64,000 bases of DNA from Plumapathes pennacea (GCA_964036295.1 OZ038472.1:5788001-5852000); one strand, 5' to 3'. Shown: positions 11,438 to 22,092, counted from the stretch's first letter. The notes: generated by a model from the letters alone, not told the origin. Program-made: numbers and translations.

Positions 11438-12574
11438 GGTTGTGACTAAACTGGATACTCCAAAATCAGGTTTCCGAGAGAAGACTGGGACCAAAATAAC
11501 GAGTTATCGGCGAGCCGTTTACGAACATTGTGGACCAAAAAACGACCTCGGTTTGTCTGAAGCATGGTTCTGACACCGGAAGAAAGTCAAATAAAATTCG
11601 GCACTGGAAAGGTTTTAGAAGGAAAAAATTAGCTCGGGGAGAAAATACTAAAGAAGAGAGGCTTGTTCTGGCTGATTTGGCACAGATGAATCAGTATTGG
11701 CACCGAAGATAATATAATTCAAACAAAATTGAACTGTTCCGGAGGGCGATTAAAACGGCTTGTGTTACGATCCTGTGTTTCTTGATCAGTCTTAACTCCA
11801 GAAGACGAACGCATTCACGATAAGACATGCAATCAAGATTTAAGTATTCCGAGCGAAGGTGCGAACTGTCAAAATTCACCACAGGAATGATAAGTAAATA
11901 GAAATAATAGTGAAGCCCATAGAAGCCAACAGTTATAGACGGATCAGATTCCCAACGTATCTTAAAAATATGTAGATATTTATCCGTATTTACTGTATTA
12001 GGATGGTTATATGTTATTTTCATCCACTTGACTTCGAAGAAAAGATTGAGTCAACATTTTGGTAAAACAAAGGCTGCTCTTGTTGACCAGTACCAAAGTA
12101 GAAGTCCAAATGGCAGAGCGAGGGGTATCTGCGATTATGGTATTTCTAGTATATATGTTATTTTCATCCAAATCCACTGTGTTCTCGAGCAAATGGCCGG
12201 CTGAGCCGAAATGTTACAAATAACAGTAATATTGTCCTTTTCACGTTCACAACAACAATGCTTCTTGTGTGTATCTGATGTTGACTGGTTACAGTTTCGA
12301 CTTATGTCTTGAGCCGTTTCAGTTTTATTTGGAGTTGACCTCCACGTCCGTGTAAAAAGGAACACAGGCGGCGCGACGCGGCCAGCCGATTCGAACTAAA
12401 GGAAATACGTCAGGTACGGACTTGCTAATGCGCGCCAAACACACTTTCAAAACATCAACGTCACTCTCGTACGGTTTTCGGAACACAGTCCGAGCTGACG
12501 AAAATTTAATTTTTGATTCGGTCCCAGTTTCCTCTCGGAAACCTGATTTTGGAGTATCCAGTTTAGTCACAACC
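11438..12574. mobile_element. TIR element A, copy 2 (1137 bp, complete, 10-bp target duplication)
   Basis: A non-autonomous DNA transposon. Both ends begin with GGTTGTGACTAAACTGGAT read inward, and the perfect terminal inverted repeat extends 43 bp. The element is bounded by a perfect 10-bp direct repeat, TTGCCAGAAA, at 11428-11437 and 12575-12584. Target duplications of 9-11 bp are typical of Mutator-like (MULE) transposons, so that superfamily is inferred. No transposase frame is present. Internally it carries an extra 144 bp (12008-12151) bounded by a 19-bp direct repeat that copy 3 lacks. Confidence 0.85.
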
Positions 12575-12584
12575 TTGCCAGAAA

Positions 12585-13331
12585 TCGTGGACAAGATGGC
12601 GAACGCGCGTGCGCAATGCAAGCGTAATGGCGTCGATACAGCATAAGAAAATGTATGAGAATGTTCAAATTTCGCATTCTTTCCACATGTGCATCCTTTT
12701 CGTTCTGCTGTTGTCACGTGGCTGTCATCTTCCTTTTTCTCTTGGACCGCGTCGTAGTGTCCTGTCCCGAACCGTCAAAAGCGAGGTACACGGTGAAGTC
12801 TGGAAAAATTGGCCGTGTTGTTGGAAGGATTGTAATCAGTGGAAAATTTTCAATAGAGGTTATGAGGACAAACGGGAGCCCTAATACGTTTGCCAATGCA
12901 GCAATCATTAAGTCTCCAATATCCCCACAATACTCTCCAGGTTTGCGGTATTTCTCAGTGGAGTCTAAAAACGTATCCCTGGCATTGCCAGAGAGTTTCT
13001 CTTTGTACATTTCCGCGTGTTCTCTCAACTCGTTTACCATCAAAGTTCTCAATTTGAGGCACATGTCTGCAATTGACATGTGTTCGTAAAGCCCCAAAGA
13101 TCTTAAGTGTTGGTGTTTTGCTTTTTCGTGCCCATTCTTGAATGTTTGCTGAATAGTGAAGCTCACTGCGCTGAACAAGCAATCTCCATCTTTTGGCATG
13201 TCATTTATAAGAAAACCGTGAGCCGCAACATTTGATCGCAGTCTCGCCGAGTCCCCAGATGGCTCCTTTACATTGGTCTTGGCAGTATTATTTGGTTGAA
13301 CAAATTTGGCAACAGGTACAAATCGTAGACT
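12585..13331 (-). pseudogene. OTU-family cysteine protease gene, frameshifted
   Basis: OTU proteins are cysteine deubiquitinase-fold proteases. In cnidarians many copies ride on or near transposons. The frame is open from 13331 and contains AAHGFLINDMPKDGDCLFSAV, the OTU nucleophile motif (DGDC). ATG 13199 (MPKDGDC) would cut off the upstream block, so the true start is probably in another exon or lost. Reading continues through RKPGEYCGDIGDLMIAALAN to FDGSG, then the frame is broken. In the main frame the catalytic histidine region reads GQDTTT, while the expected GHYDAV is encoded in the neighbouring frame at 12751-12762. One missing base in the C run at 12766-12768 explains this. After the shift the second frame continues with a cysteine-bearing tail (KGCTCGKNAK) up to the transposon at 12574. 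An assembly error cannot be excluded. Confidence 0.7.
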
Positions 13332-13428
13332 TCACATTTTGATTTCATACTTCTTAAAGCGTTTAGCTTGCTCATTGCGCTGTCTAAAATGCTTGAGATT
13401 TTTTCATGGCACGTTTGAATTTATCAAA

Positions 13429-14026
13429 ATGGCGGGTTGTAAGATTTCGGACGTTAACGCCAAGCAACAGCTCCGACAGTTTGCCTGTAACTGCCCCACA
13501 AAGCACCAGGCTTTCTTCCTCAAGCCCGACGTCACTGTTGTGGCCAATGAGAAGCTGAAAGTGATCACTAAAGGGCCACAGAAGAATTCAACCGTACGAT
13601 GGGCAGTAATGCTCACACGTACAAAATTAGGTCCGGAACACACCACTGTAATTGAAAAAGGTTAGTGACTGCTTGTCGATGGGCTCAGTAAAATGCCAAT
13701 AAAGAGGGAGTGGTGTGTACGGGTGTAAATTTTAGGCAGACATTCTTGTAACAGAAAATATTGTGAAAATATTGATTCTGCATGTCGCCTTTGACGAACG
13801 GTCAATATGTGAATTATATTTAAAAGCGAAAATTTGTTAGGATTATTCACGTAGTTCTTACTGGCACGTTCTTTCCTTCCTATGTATAGCTTTTGACCCA
13901 AGTAACTGGCCTGTTGAATTTGGGGCATGTGAGGACCAAGGCAGGGTGGTCGAGATAGAAGCAGAGACCATCACCGTTGAAGCAGAGGTGCATCAGCCAT
14001 CACCACCAAAGAGGCCAAAACACTAG
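13429..14026 (+). CDS. Unknown 122-aa protein, two exons
   Basis: Exons 13429-13660 and 13890-14026 join in phase (G|CT). The donor is gttagt; the acceptor is tatag. The protein begins MAGCKISDVNAKQQLRQF and contains CNCPTKHQAFFLKPDV. Its middle is a beta-type stretch (KVITKGPQKNSTVRWAVMLTRTK). It ends acidic, then with a short basic-proline tail, PSPPKRPKH, resembling a nuclear localisation signal. I recognise no family. A longer in-frame start exists at 13306, but that part looks non-coding. It is transcribed away from the OTU pseudogene about 100 bp upstream, and an AATAAA follows the stop by about 130 bp. The good splice phase and poly(A) signal make it a credible expressed gene. Confidence 0.6.
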
Positions 14027-14153
14027 CAATATTGGCAACAATTTCCCTCGTCGGGCAGATGCATTTGCTTTTTCGATTATTCGAAGGGATTTGGATACTT
14101 TGATAATTGTTGTAGTTTTGTCAAACCTTGATGGCTGTTTTAAGATTCCAAGT

Positions 14154-14159
14154 AATAAA
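14154..14159 (+). terminator. AATAAA poly(A) signal of the 122-aa gene
   Basis: Canonical signal about 130 bases after the stop codon at 14024-14026. Confidence 0.5.
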
Positions 14160-14247
14160 CAGAATTGGCATCTGCCAGTTTTTTAACAATGAGATCAGTT
14201 TGTGGTATGCTTCTTTCTTCAACCGAAATCATCCCTCTAATAGAATG

Positions 14248-14811
14248 TAGGTTCTATAGGTTCTATAGGCTTTATAGGCTCTATAGGTTCTACAGGCTCT
14301 ATAGGCTCTATAGGTTCTATAGGCTCTATAGGTTCTATAGGTTCTATAGGCTCTATAGGCTCTATAGGTTCTATAGGCTCTATAGGCTCTATAGGTTCTA
14401 TAGGCTCTATAGGCTCTATAGGCTCTATAGGTTCTATAGGCTCTATAGGCTCTATAGGCTCTATAGGTTCTATAGGCTCTATAGGCTCTATAGGTTCTAT
14501 AGGCTCTATAGGCTCTATAGGCTCTATAGGCTCTATAGGCTCTATAGGTTCTATAGGCTCTATAGGCTCTATAGGCTCTATAGGTTCTATAGGCTCTATA
14601 GGCTCTATAGGCTCTATAGGCTCTATAGGCTCTATAGGCTCTATAGGTTCTATAGGCTCTATAGGCTCTATAGGCTCTATAGGCTCTATAGGCTCTATAG
14701 GCTCTATAGGTTCTATAGGCTCTATAGGTTCTATAGGCTCTATAGGTTCTATATGTTCTATAGGTTCTATATGTTCTATAGGTTCTATATGTTCTATAGG
14801 TTCTATATGGA
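14248..14811. repeat. 9-bp minisatellite (GGYTCTATA), about 62 units
   Basis: Units are almost all GGCTCTATA or GGTTCTATA, in register over about 560 bp. The last units add a TATG variant. Because 9 is divisible by 3, it is open in several frames (repeating YRL/YRF on plus, EPI and YRA on minus). These are artefacts, not proteins. Confidence 0.97.
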
Positions 14812-14862
14812 CACACAGGGACTCTGTAGTTACATATAGATACATAGGGACACACCCAATAT

Positions 14863-15105
14863 TCAGGACTGCTTACACTTAGAAAGAGCCGCATTCTCTG
14901 CCTGTTTCTCTCCACTTTTCCCATACATTTCCTGATAATCTTCCTCAAATGGCTTCCGGTATTCGTCAACTAACAGGAGAGCACGACTATGTAGTTCAAG
15001 TGCCAGCATCTGAATATGTTCAAGAGTGTTCGATGTCTTCAAATCGTTCGTAAAAGGCCTGATAATTCCACGCCAAAGCTCTTTCACAGACGTACTTTTA
15101 TCCGA
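14863..15105 (-). CDS. Possible coding fragment, about 80 aa, no start codon seen
   Basis: An open stretch reads VKELWRGIIRPF, then NTLEHIQMLALELHSRALL and YRKPFEEDYQEMYGKS before a stop. The composition is protein-like (amphipathic, charged). There is no ATG and no convincing splice acceptor at its 5' edge. It could be a terminal exon or a decayed gene piece. Function unknown. Confidence 0.3.
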   Translation of the reverse strand, partial: SDKSTSVKELWRGIIRPFTNDLKTSNTLEHIQMLALELHSRALLLVDEYRKPFEEDYQEMYGKSGEKQAENAALSKCKQS

Positions 15106-15612
15106 AATTTATCGTGAAATCGGCCGCCATGTTTACATGTTCGACTAAGGAGGAAGGCGAGAAACAGAAGCCCAATGGCTGCACAATCTCACAGCAGCCG
15201 CCATGTTTACTTTTCTTCATCTAGCAATGATTTCTGGGATTTAATTTAGCTCCCAGGCTGCCACGATTTAAATTATTTGCCAGGAGATTTGGACGAGGCG
15301 ATGTCATGGCTGTTTATACAAGAGGAGACATAGAATGGAGCTTGGAATTCCAGGAAAATATTCACATTTATTGTGCTCGCCACTAAAGTGCTTTTTCAGT
15401 AGAAGTAAGTTCTCTGCATTAACATAGTGCAGCTTTAGTGAAGTTTTGGAGTGACCTTAGTGACAATTCTTGGTGTAATACGATACACTGCTTACAAGTT
15501 AGCGCAGGCTCAAAATGTCCACGATTTCTGACAATGTGTCTGTTTTAGCCAGCATATATGGTGGGAGAAATTGTGCCAGTAATTGGTAATGGTATTCAAC
15601 ACTTCCCTACTT

Positions 15613-15765
15613 AACCCTTTCACTCCCCAGCTCAAATTGCAGATTCTCTCAACCTTTTGAGAAGAAATGTATGAGTGATGGAGTGAGAATATTGATAGTT
15701 AAACCAGCTTACAGTAGCAAGCTATCAAAAGCCAAGTTCTTCCTACTGTATGATATGTATCTCTG
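15613..15765 (+). repeat. Dispersed repeat R4, copy 1
   Basis: Starts 'aaccctttcactcccc' and ends 'tactgtatgatatgtatc'. The same order of blocks recurs at 43503-43640. Shorter pieces occur at about 1915-1945 and, inverted, at 47397-47440. Confidence 0.65.
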
Positions 15766-15810
15766 ATCAACAAATGGGTCCAGTAAGACCCTGAACATTG
15801 TTATTTTAGG

Positions 15811-17143
15811 CGGTGTCAGACAAATGCAGACTGCAGACCACAGGCTAGAAATAAAATAAAACAAAACAAAATACAAAAACTTACATAAAATAAAATAAAA
15901 CAAAACACAGCATCATGGTGCAAATACAAAACAAAAACTTACGTAAAATGCCGTGAAATAAGTTCGAACGATATCATCCAAACCATTGCGGAAATTCATC
16001 ATCCAAACCGACTTATTGGATCAGAAAATTCCTTCCTTCCCTCAAGAGTTTCTGATCTGCTCGATAAGCATGTACTTTTCAACCGCACCCTTCCCCCCTC
16101 AACCACATTTTTGTGCTCACCCCATTTCTCGTGTGGTCTTGCTACGCAATATGACTGCACAGCAACCGAAATATTTCATATTTGATAACTTCAAAACTTT
16201 CAGCTCTGGTTTTTTAGTTTCCTGCCAAATAGTTTTGCGCTGCCAATCACAGGAACTGCCATGCAAACCAGTAATGAATACAAGACATTTGTATGATTAC
16301 TACATCTCAGTCCAAAAATTTTGACCACCATTATCTGGATAATTTGTCCAAGTAAAGAATTCTGCAACAGGTATTTTTCTGATGTCATCACTTTGGTACT
16401 CTTCGTTTTTTTCGTCAAGTTCATGTTTATCATATACTCAGTTAATGACACCAGCCCCTGGTCATGTAAACAAATCAGCAAGTGTTTTAACCCATTGCGC
16501 CCCAAAGATGAAGCCACATATAACAATATAGTTGACCCGCATACACTGCTTAAATACATACATACATTTTTTATTGAAGCTCCCCAAATGCTTTGTATAA
16601 TGATCATTCAAGATAGAAACTGATTGGCTCAAAAGCCCCAAGTTGCACGATTAAGTTCATGTTCACAAAACAAACCGGCGAAATGAACACCTTGAATTTC
16701 TTGTCATATACAGCCAAGTCAATTTACCTGAAATTTGCCTGTCCCCACTTTAAGTGCGCATTATTCAGTTAGTTTGGAGATCATGACCGCACGAGGAATT
16801 GGGGCGAGTACAAGAATGTGGTTGAGGGGGGGAGGGGTGCAGTCGAAAAGTACATACGTATCGAGTGGATCAGAAACGCTTGAGAGAAGGAAGAAATTTT
16901 CTGATCCAATAAGTTGGTTTGGATGATGAATTTCCGCAATGGTTTGGATGATATCGTTTGTCAAGCTCATGGGAACCAATCGAACTTATTTCACAGCATT
17001 TTACGTAAGTTTTTGTTTTGTATTTGCACCGTGATGTGGTGTTTTGTTTTATTTTATTTTATTTTATGTAAAGTTTTTGTATTTTGTTTTTATTTTATTT
17101 TATTTCTAGTCTGCAGTCTGCAGTCTGCATTTGTCCGACACTG
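15811..17143. mobile_element. Fold-back TIR element (1333 bp) with 9-bp target duplication, MULE-like
   Basis: Long imperfect inverted arms (about 15811-16150 and 16785-17143) start 'C(G/A)GTGTC(A/G)GACAAATG' and include matching A-rich/T-rich tracts and a shared 'ggatcagaaa...' block. The element is flanked by TATTTTAGG at 15802-15810 and 17144-17152. The 9-bp duplication suggests a Mutator-like origin (inferred). No transposase frame is visible; the centre (16150-16785) is unique AT-rich DNA. Confidence 0.75.
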
Positions 17144-17148
17144 TATTT

Positions 17149-17340
17149 TAGGACATCAAACAAGATAACAAGACCAACCTTGCTGAAGACTTGCTTGTTC
17201 CTTGCTACTTTTCATGTCCATGTGAAACTGTCCACAGTATATAGTCAACAGTCTTTTCATGTTCTTCCCATGGTCCACACCAGCCTCATACTGTACTGTA
17301 CATTGTCATGGTTGCCTCCATTTTTTGTTGTTGCTCTGCA
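17149..17340 (+). repeat. Dispersed repeat R3, copy 2
   Basis: Diverged relative of 11224-11400 in the same orientation. The MULE-like fold-back element sits at its left edge, and its first bases belong to that element's right-hand target duplication. Confidence 0.6.
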
Positions 17341-17344
17341 AATG

Positions 17345-18689
17345 AAGCGACAGATGCTTTGTTTAGCTCGCCATTATTTTGAAAAATGCCAGCAAAGTAA
17401 GTCTAGTAAGGGGCTGTCAACATATGTTTTCAGTTCTTTCAAAATTTATTAAAATATTCTAAAAGCCTGAAATAAGACCACTGTTTCCACAGATCTTAGT
17501 GCCACATGAGGATTAAACAAAGGTTGTAAAGTGATCAAAGTCAGTACACAGCTTACTTGATGACCAGTCCTCATATTTATCATGTTACCATAGAACATAA
17601 AGCAACTCTACAGTACTAACACAGTTTGAAAGTGTGGTTCCTGTATACCTTGTCAGGTAAAGCAACAAAGTTCTAAAATATTGTCTTAACTTCGAAATAA
17701 AGAGCTTTGACAAACAGCCACTCAGAATTATGTCTCGGCAATCATGAAAATGGCACACTTATTTTGGTTCAGTACATTCAACTTACAGGAAGTCACAACA
17801 TTGACATCAATGCTTGGAGGATAAACAAATTAAACCCTACCTAACCCTACCTTTGTTCAATATGCATTTTGAACGTGTTTTTTGGTTCGCCTAGTTTTAG
17901 CTGTACTGTATACATGTAAATTATTATAAATGTTACAAAGCTTCAGAAATTGAGTTGTTGGCTCATGGCACGACTCTCTAGTTCCCTAGTATATTGTATG
18001 CACCAAAAATACCAATGATTCTGGCTGCTCTTGCAAAACATTCCAAAAAAAAGAAAATCCCATTTTAGCCCTTACTACACACCAAGACCACATGTCACAT
18101 TGACATCTGGTGACAGCTTGCTGTTACACAGCCAACATATACAGTAGGTGAATGCATCTGCACTTGTTGATTTTGTAGGGTCTATATTTTGATGGTGCAA
18201 TAGAGAAAATATTAAGTTTCTAGTCCCTATTATTTCAGATGTGGTTTACTTAAGTTGAATATGTTATAATTTTTTCAGACAAAGATTAAAGCTGATTTTT
18301 GATGGAAAGTTTCCCCTGAGCCTTGAGCAGGTACTAATCCAGACCTCTATTTCATTTTAGAACGTTAATGTCAATCAGTTAGTCATGACATTAGCTTTGC
18401 TTCACATAATGACTGATGGAAGACTTCCATTCCTAATGAGGTCTTTTGCTCCTAATAAGGAAAGTGAATGTGTTCATCACACATTCTATCACAGAACCAC
18501 AACTGAAACAAACTACACTGCTGTATTCATAACTAAAAAATAATATAAATTGGAAATTGGAAAACTGGAAACCCACAAAAAAGGAAAGCTTGCCAGCTGG
18601 AAAATGAGTGAAATGATTTCTTTGAGGCATCATGGAGCCATTCCCAAGCACAACAAAATACAACATCTGTGAGAGTTGTTTCATACAAG
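17345..18689. other. AT-rich interval, one weak exon candidate
   Basis: No gene is recognised apart from the isolated exon-like piece at 18279-18330, listed separately. The rest holds no repeats that I can define. Confidence 0.4.
18279..18330 (+). CDS. Isolated exon-like segment (17 codons)
   Basis: A strong acceptor (ttttttcag) and a donor (gtacta) bracket an open reading QRLKLIFDGKFPLSLEQ. The composition looks coding, but no partner exons or family were identified. It could equally be chance. Confidence 0.2.
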
Positions 18690-18852
18690 TAGGCCTTATT
18701 TGTATTCTCACCGACAACCTGGGGCGAGGATGTCATGACCATGCGGAGGAAAGGGGACAGAAAATACTTACTTTCCCCTGCATGAGTTTCTATTCTGTGG
18801 TCATGACATCCTCGCCCCAGGCTGTTCATAAGAGAATAAGGCCTATTACTTT
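18690..18852. repeat. Hairpin element with perfect 24-bp arms
   Basis: The block CCTGGGGCGAGGATGTCATG, continuing to ACCA, is mirrored exactly at about 18799-18824. Outer blocks ('aggccttattt..attctc' and 'gagaataaggcct') also pair. This is a small fold-back MITE; the boundaries are approximate. Confidence 0.75.
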
Positions 18853-20132
18853 GACAAATTTCATTGCATTCAACAGAAGTTTTTGCTGACATGTTCGCTC
18901 ACCTAAATAAATTATTTGTAGTTCAGATATGTTGATCTGAAAAAGAGTGTTTTTGATATTTTGTTTGGTATGGAAAATATTTAAAGTCAAAGTTGGGCGA
19001 CATGTTTGTTAGGAAATTTGTCTATGAAATAACTCGGGCTCTAAAATGAAAACAAAAAGTCAGAGACACAATTTTGTAAGTTAACATATCGGTCGATACT
19101 TGTGCAAAATTCCAACCCAATCCATTGAAACTCACTTGAACCGGAACTTCAAGAAAATGCAACAAAACATGTTTTTCAGATGCAGAGAAAATCATGCCTG
19201 AAGATTTTTGGCACCCCAATGGTGCTTGTTGACATAAGTACTGTAGCTAATCTGTCAGCCAGATGTCACTTTGATATGCTTTGATGTAAAGCAGTGTTGT
19301 GTAATCTAGCCCAAGACCTCATCCTTCAGCAGTTTTTTGCTCAACAAACAGTAGATTTCTTCATGGTTTCGCTTTGACAAATCACACATGCAATACTTGT
19401 GTTTTGCCAGATTTCATGTAATATGTCGGTGTTATGAAACGCATGAGTTGATGAGTAATGACAGGTTGCAACAGCAGCTATTTTGATCAAAATATTCGTT
19501 TGAGCCAATTTCTCCAGGGGTAAAACAGAAAATCAAAAAAGGACAACAAATTCAGGCAGATATGTTGAAAATAGATCACAACACAGAAAAAAATTTCTTT
19601 TGAAAAATTTTCGCTGAATGTCTCCTGATATCTTAAGAGTTGGCATCTCTGTGTGCAGAGTAGCAGGAAAACCTGTCTTAAAAAGTGCTTGGCCAAGCTT
19701 ACCCTGAATGAAAGCATGATCAAATAGGATTGAACACTACACTTATTGGTACTCTGATTGAAGGTTATGTCAGCATAACTGGTTCGGGATATCTGAAGGG
19801 AAACAGGGCTTCCCCCATGATGCTTAAACTACTGTACTGGGTGGATAAGGGGATAACTGGGACAACTAATAAACAGGACTTATGAATAAAAACCAGGGAA
19901 AACAGAATATGTTTGATTTCTATGTCAATTGTGAAGAAACAATTATTGGTCCTCCGCCAATGTGAGCTAATATTATTTCTATCTTGAACAACAGGAAAAA
20001 AAAATCACTTTGAGAGATATCGAGTTCCTAACAATTGGTCGTATTTCTCGAGTTGCATTCTGCCCCTATTTCAAGGGGAAGCACAAATCCTTTCTGACGA
20101 AAACGTATCCGTCAAATAATATAGGTGCTATT
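18853..20132. other. AT-rich interval with no recognisable feature
   Basis: Neither strand shows a convincing exon or repeat. Confidence 0.45.
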
Positions 20133-20136
20133 TTAA

Positions 20137-20394
20137 AGAGACCCTCTCACCGTAGATGCTTAGCGCGCCCAGTGACTGACGGCAGCCATTTTCGTATCAT
20201 ACGAAAATGACGGATTCCTATGTTTTTCTACGTTTCATCGCGAAATAAATCAACACAAACTCAGAGAGTGCATTAAATTCGGCAATCAGCGACAGCCAGA
20301 TCAATCAGTAATAACGTGGGTGCCTCAGGAAAGTCGAGCTCCGGATGGAAATATAAACATGGGCGCGTAAAGCATCTACGGTGAGAGGTTCTCT
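20137..20394. mobile_element. 258-bp MITE with TTAA target duplication
   Basis: About 35-bp imperfect terminal inverted repeats begin AGAGACCCTCTCACCGTAGA (left) and its near-complement (right). The element is flanked by TTAA at 20133-20136 and 20395-20398. TTAA targets are used by piggyBac and Kolobok elements. The AGAG ends are unlike piggyBac's CCY, so Kolobok is the better guess. Confidence 0.75.
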
Positions 20395-20699
20395 TTAACC
20401 CTTTCATTACCAGGAGTGGTCAAACACAGGGCACAGAGAATATAAGGAATAAAGAAGATGTCACTGAAGCAACAACTCGCCTTCATTCCTGCAAACTATA
20501 TTGGTATGATGTATTTGCGAGGATCCTTTGTCGCTGTTTGTAGCAGAGTCTGTCCTTATGAGCGGCTCGTGTTTTCGCTTCACCCAAAGGCGGTGGTGTC
20601 ACACTTTCACCCATGGTATATTTGAGGTTATTTTCCCTGGTAGTAATTGTCGCTAACCATGCAGATTGGCCGTCGATTCAGTTGTGCCCGATTCTTCAT

Positions 20700-22092
20700 G
20701 GTTGTGACTAAACTGGATACTCCAAAATCAGGTTTCCGAGAGGAAACTGGGACCGAATCAAAAATTAAATTTTCGTCAGCTCGGACCGTGTTCCGAAAAC
20801 CGTACGAGAATGACGTTGATGTTTTGAAAGTTTTGTTTGGCGCGCATTAGCAAGTTCGTGACGTATTTCCGTTAGTTCGAATCGGCTGGCCGCGTCGCGC
20901 CGCCTGTGTTCCTTTTTACATGGACGGGGAGGTCAACTCCAAATAAAACTGAAACGGCTCAAGACATGAGTCGAAACTGTAACCAGTCAATACCAGATAC
21001 ACACAAGAAGCATTCTTGTCTTGAACGTGAAAAGGACAATATTACTGTTATTTGTAACATTTCGGCTCAGTCGGCCATTTGCTCGAGAACACATTGGATT
21101 TGGATGAAAATAACATATATATATAACCATCCTAATACAGTAAATACGGATAAATATCTACATATATTTAGGATACGGTGGGAATCTGATCCGTCTATAA
21201 CTGTTGGCTTCTATGGGCTTCATTATTATTTCTATTTACTTATCATTCCTGTGGTGATTTTTGACAGTTAATTCGCACTTTCGCTCGGAATGCTTAAATC
21301 TTGATTGCATGTCTTATCGTGAATGTGTTCGTCTTCTGGAGTTAAGACTGATCAAGAAACACAGGATCGTACACAAGCCGTTTCAATCGCTCTCCGGAAC
21401 AGTTCACGCGGTAGGATTTTATTTAATCTTCGGTGCCAATATTCATCTGTGCCAGATCAGCCAGAACAAGCCTTTCTTCTTTAGTATTTTCTCCCCGAGC
21501 TAATTTTTTCCTTCTAAGGGCCTCTTCATATGAGCCCGGTTACCGAGATCTCGCCCTCCTACTATTTCCTTTGTAAAAATTCCGATTTGTTCATATGAGA
21601 GGGCGGGCCAGCCTGGTTACCGAGATTTCGGTCTTTGCGACCGGGATCTCGGTTAACCGGGCTGGCCCGTTTCTCATATGAACACTCCAGCCCGGTTAAC
21701 CAGGATGAAAATATTTCAACTATGCGAGTCTGAAATGTACTTGCTTCTTAATTTGGCTTTAATGGCAGAATTGGCAAAAACTTTTGCTTTATAGACACTC
21801 TATCTCGGTTACCCGGGCTGAAATTTCCCATATGAACACACGACCGGGCTGGCCCGGTTGACCGAGCCAGCCCGGTCAACCGGGCTCATATGAAGAGGCC
21901 CTAAAACCTTTTCAGTGCCGAATTTTATTTGACTGTCTTCCGGTGTCAGAACCATGCTTCAGACAAACCGAGGTCGTTTTTTCGTCCACAATGTTCGTAA
22001 ACGGCTCCGGACGACTTCGCCGATAACTCGTTATTTTGGTCCCAGTCTTCTCTCGGAAACCTGATTTTGGAGTATCCAGTTTAGTCACAACC
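20700..22092. mobile_element. TIR element A, copy 3 (inverted, interrupted by a nested MITE)
   Basis: This copy is the reverse complement of copy 2 and has the same 43-bp terminal repeat at both ends. It carries the nested MITE at 21518-21901 and lacks copy 2's internal 144-bp insertion. The flanks (…GATTCTTCAT and AATAACTGAC…) show no target duplication, so the flanks may have been rearranged. Confidence 0.85.
21518..21901. mobile_element. Nested MITE, PIF/Harbinger-like (384 bp, TAA duplication)
   Basis: Ends are GGGCCTCTTCATATGAGCCC and its reverse complement, with TAA at 21515-21517 and 21902-21904. Many internal copies of 'agcccggttaaccg' make it highly self-complementary. Three-base TWA target duplications and GGGCC-type ends are typical of PIF/Harbinger elements. 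The uninterrupted site is preserved in element A copy 2 near 11605-11630, where a single TAA/TTA is present. Confidence 0.85.

Noticed and set aside
12325..12717. Recurrent open frame containing VVTKLDTPKSGFREE in several places
   Set aside because: It is the terminal inverted repeat of TIR element A read through. It recurs in both orientations and is joined to different sequences.
14165..14969. Long open frames on both strands (YRL-type and EPI-type proteins)
   Set aside because: They are direct translations of a 9-bp minisatellite.
17833..17853. Telomere-like 'ccctacctaaccctacc'
   Set aside because: Only two or three imperfect units, far too short and diverged for an interstitial telomeric array.
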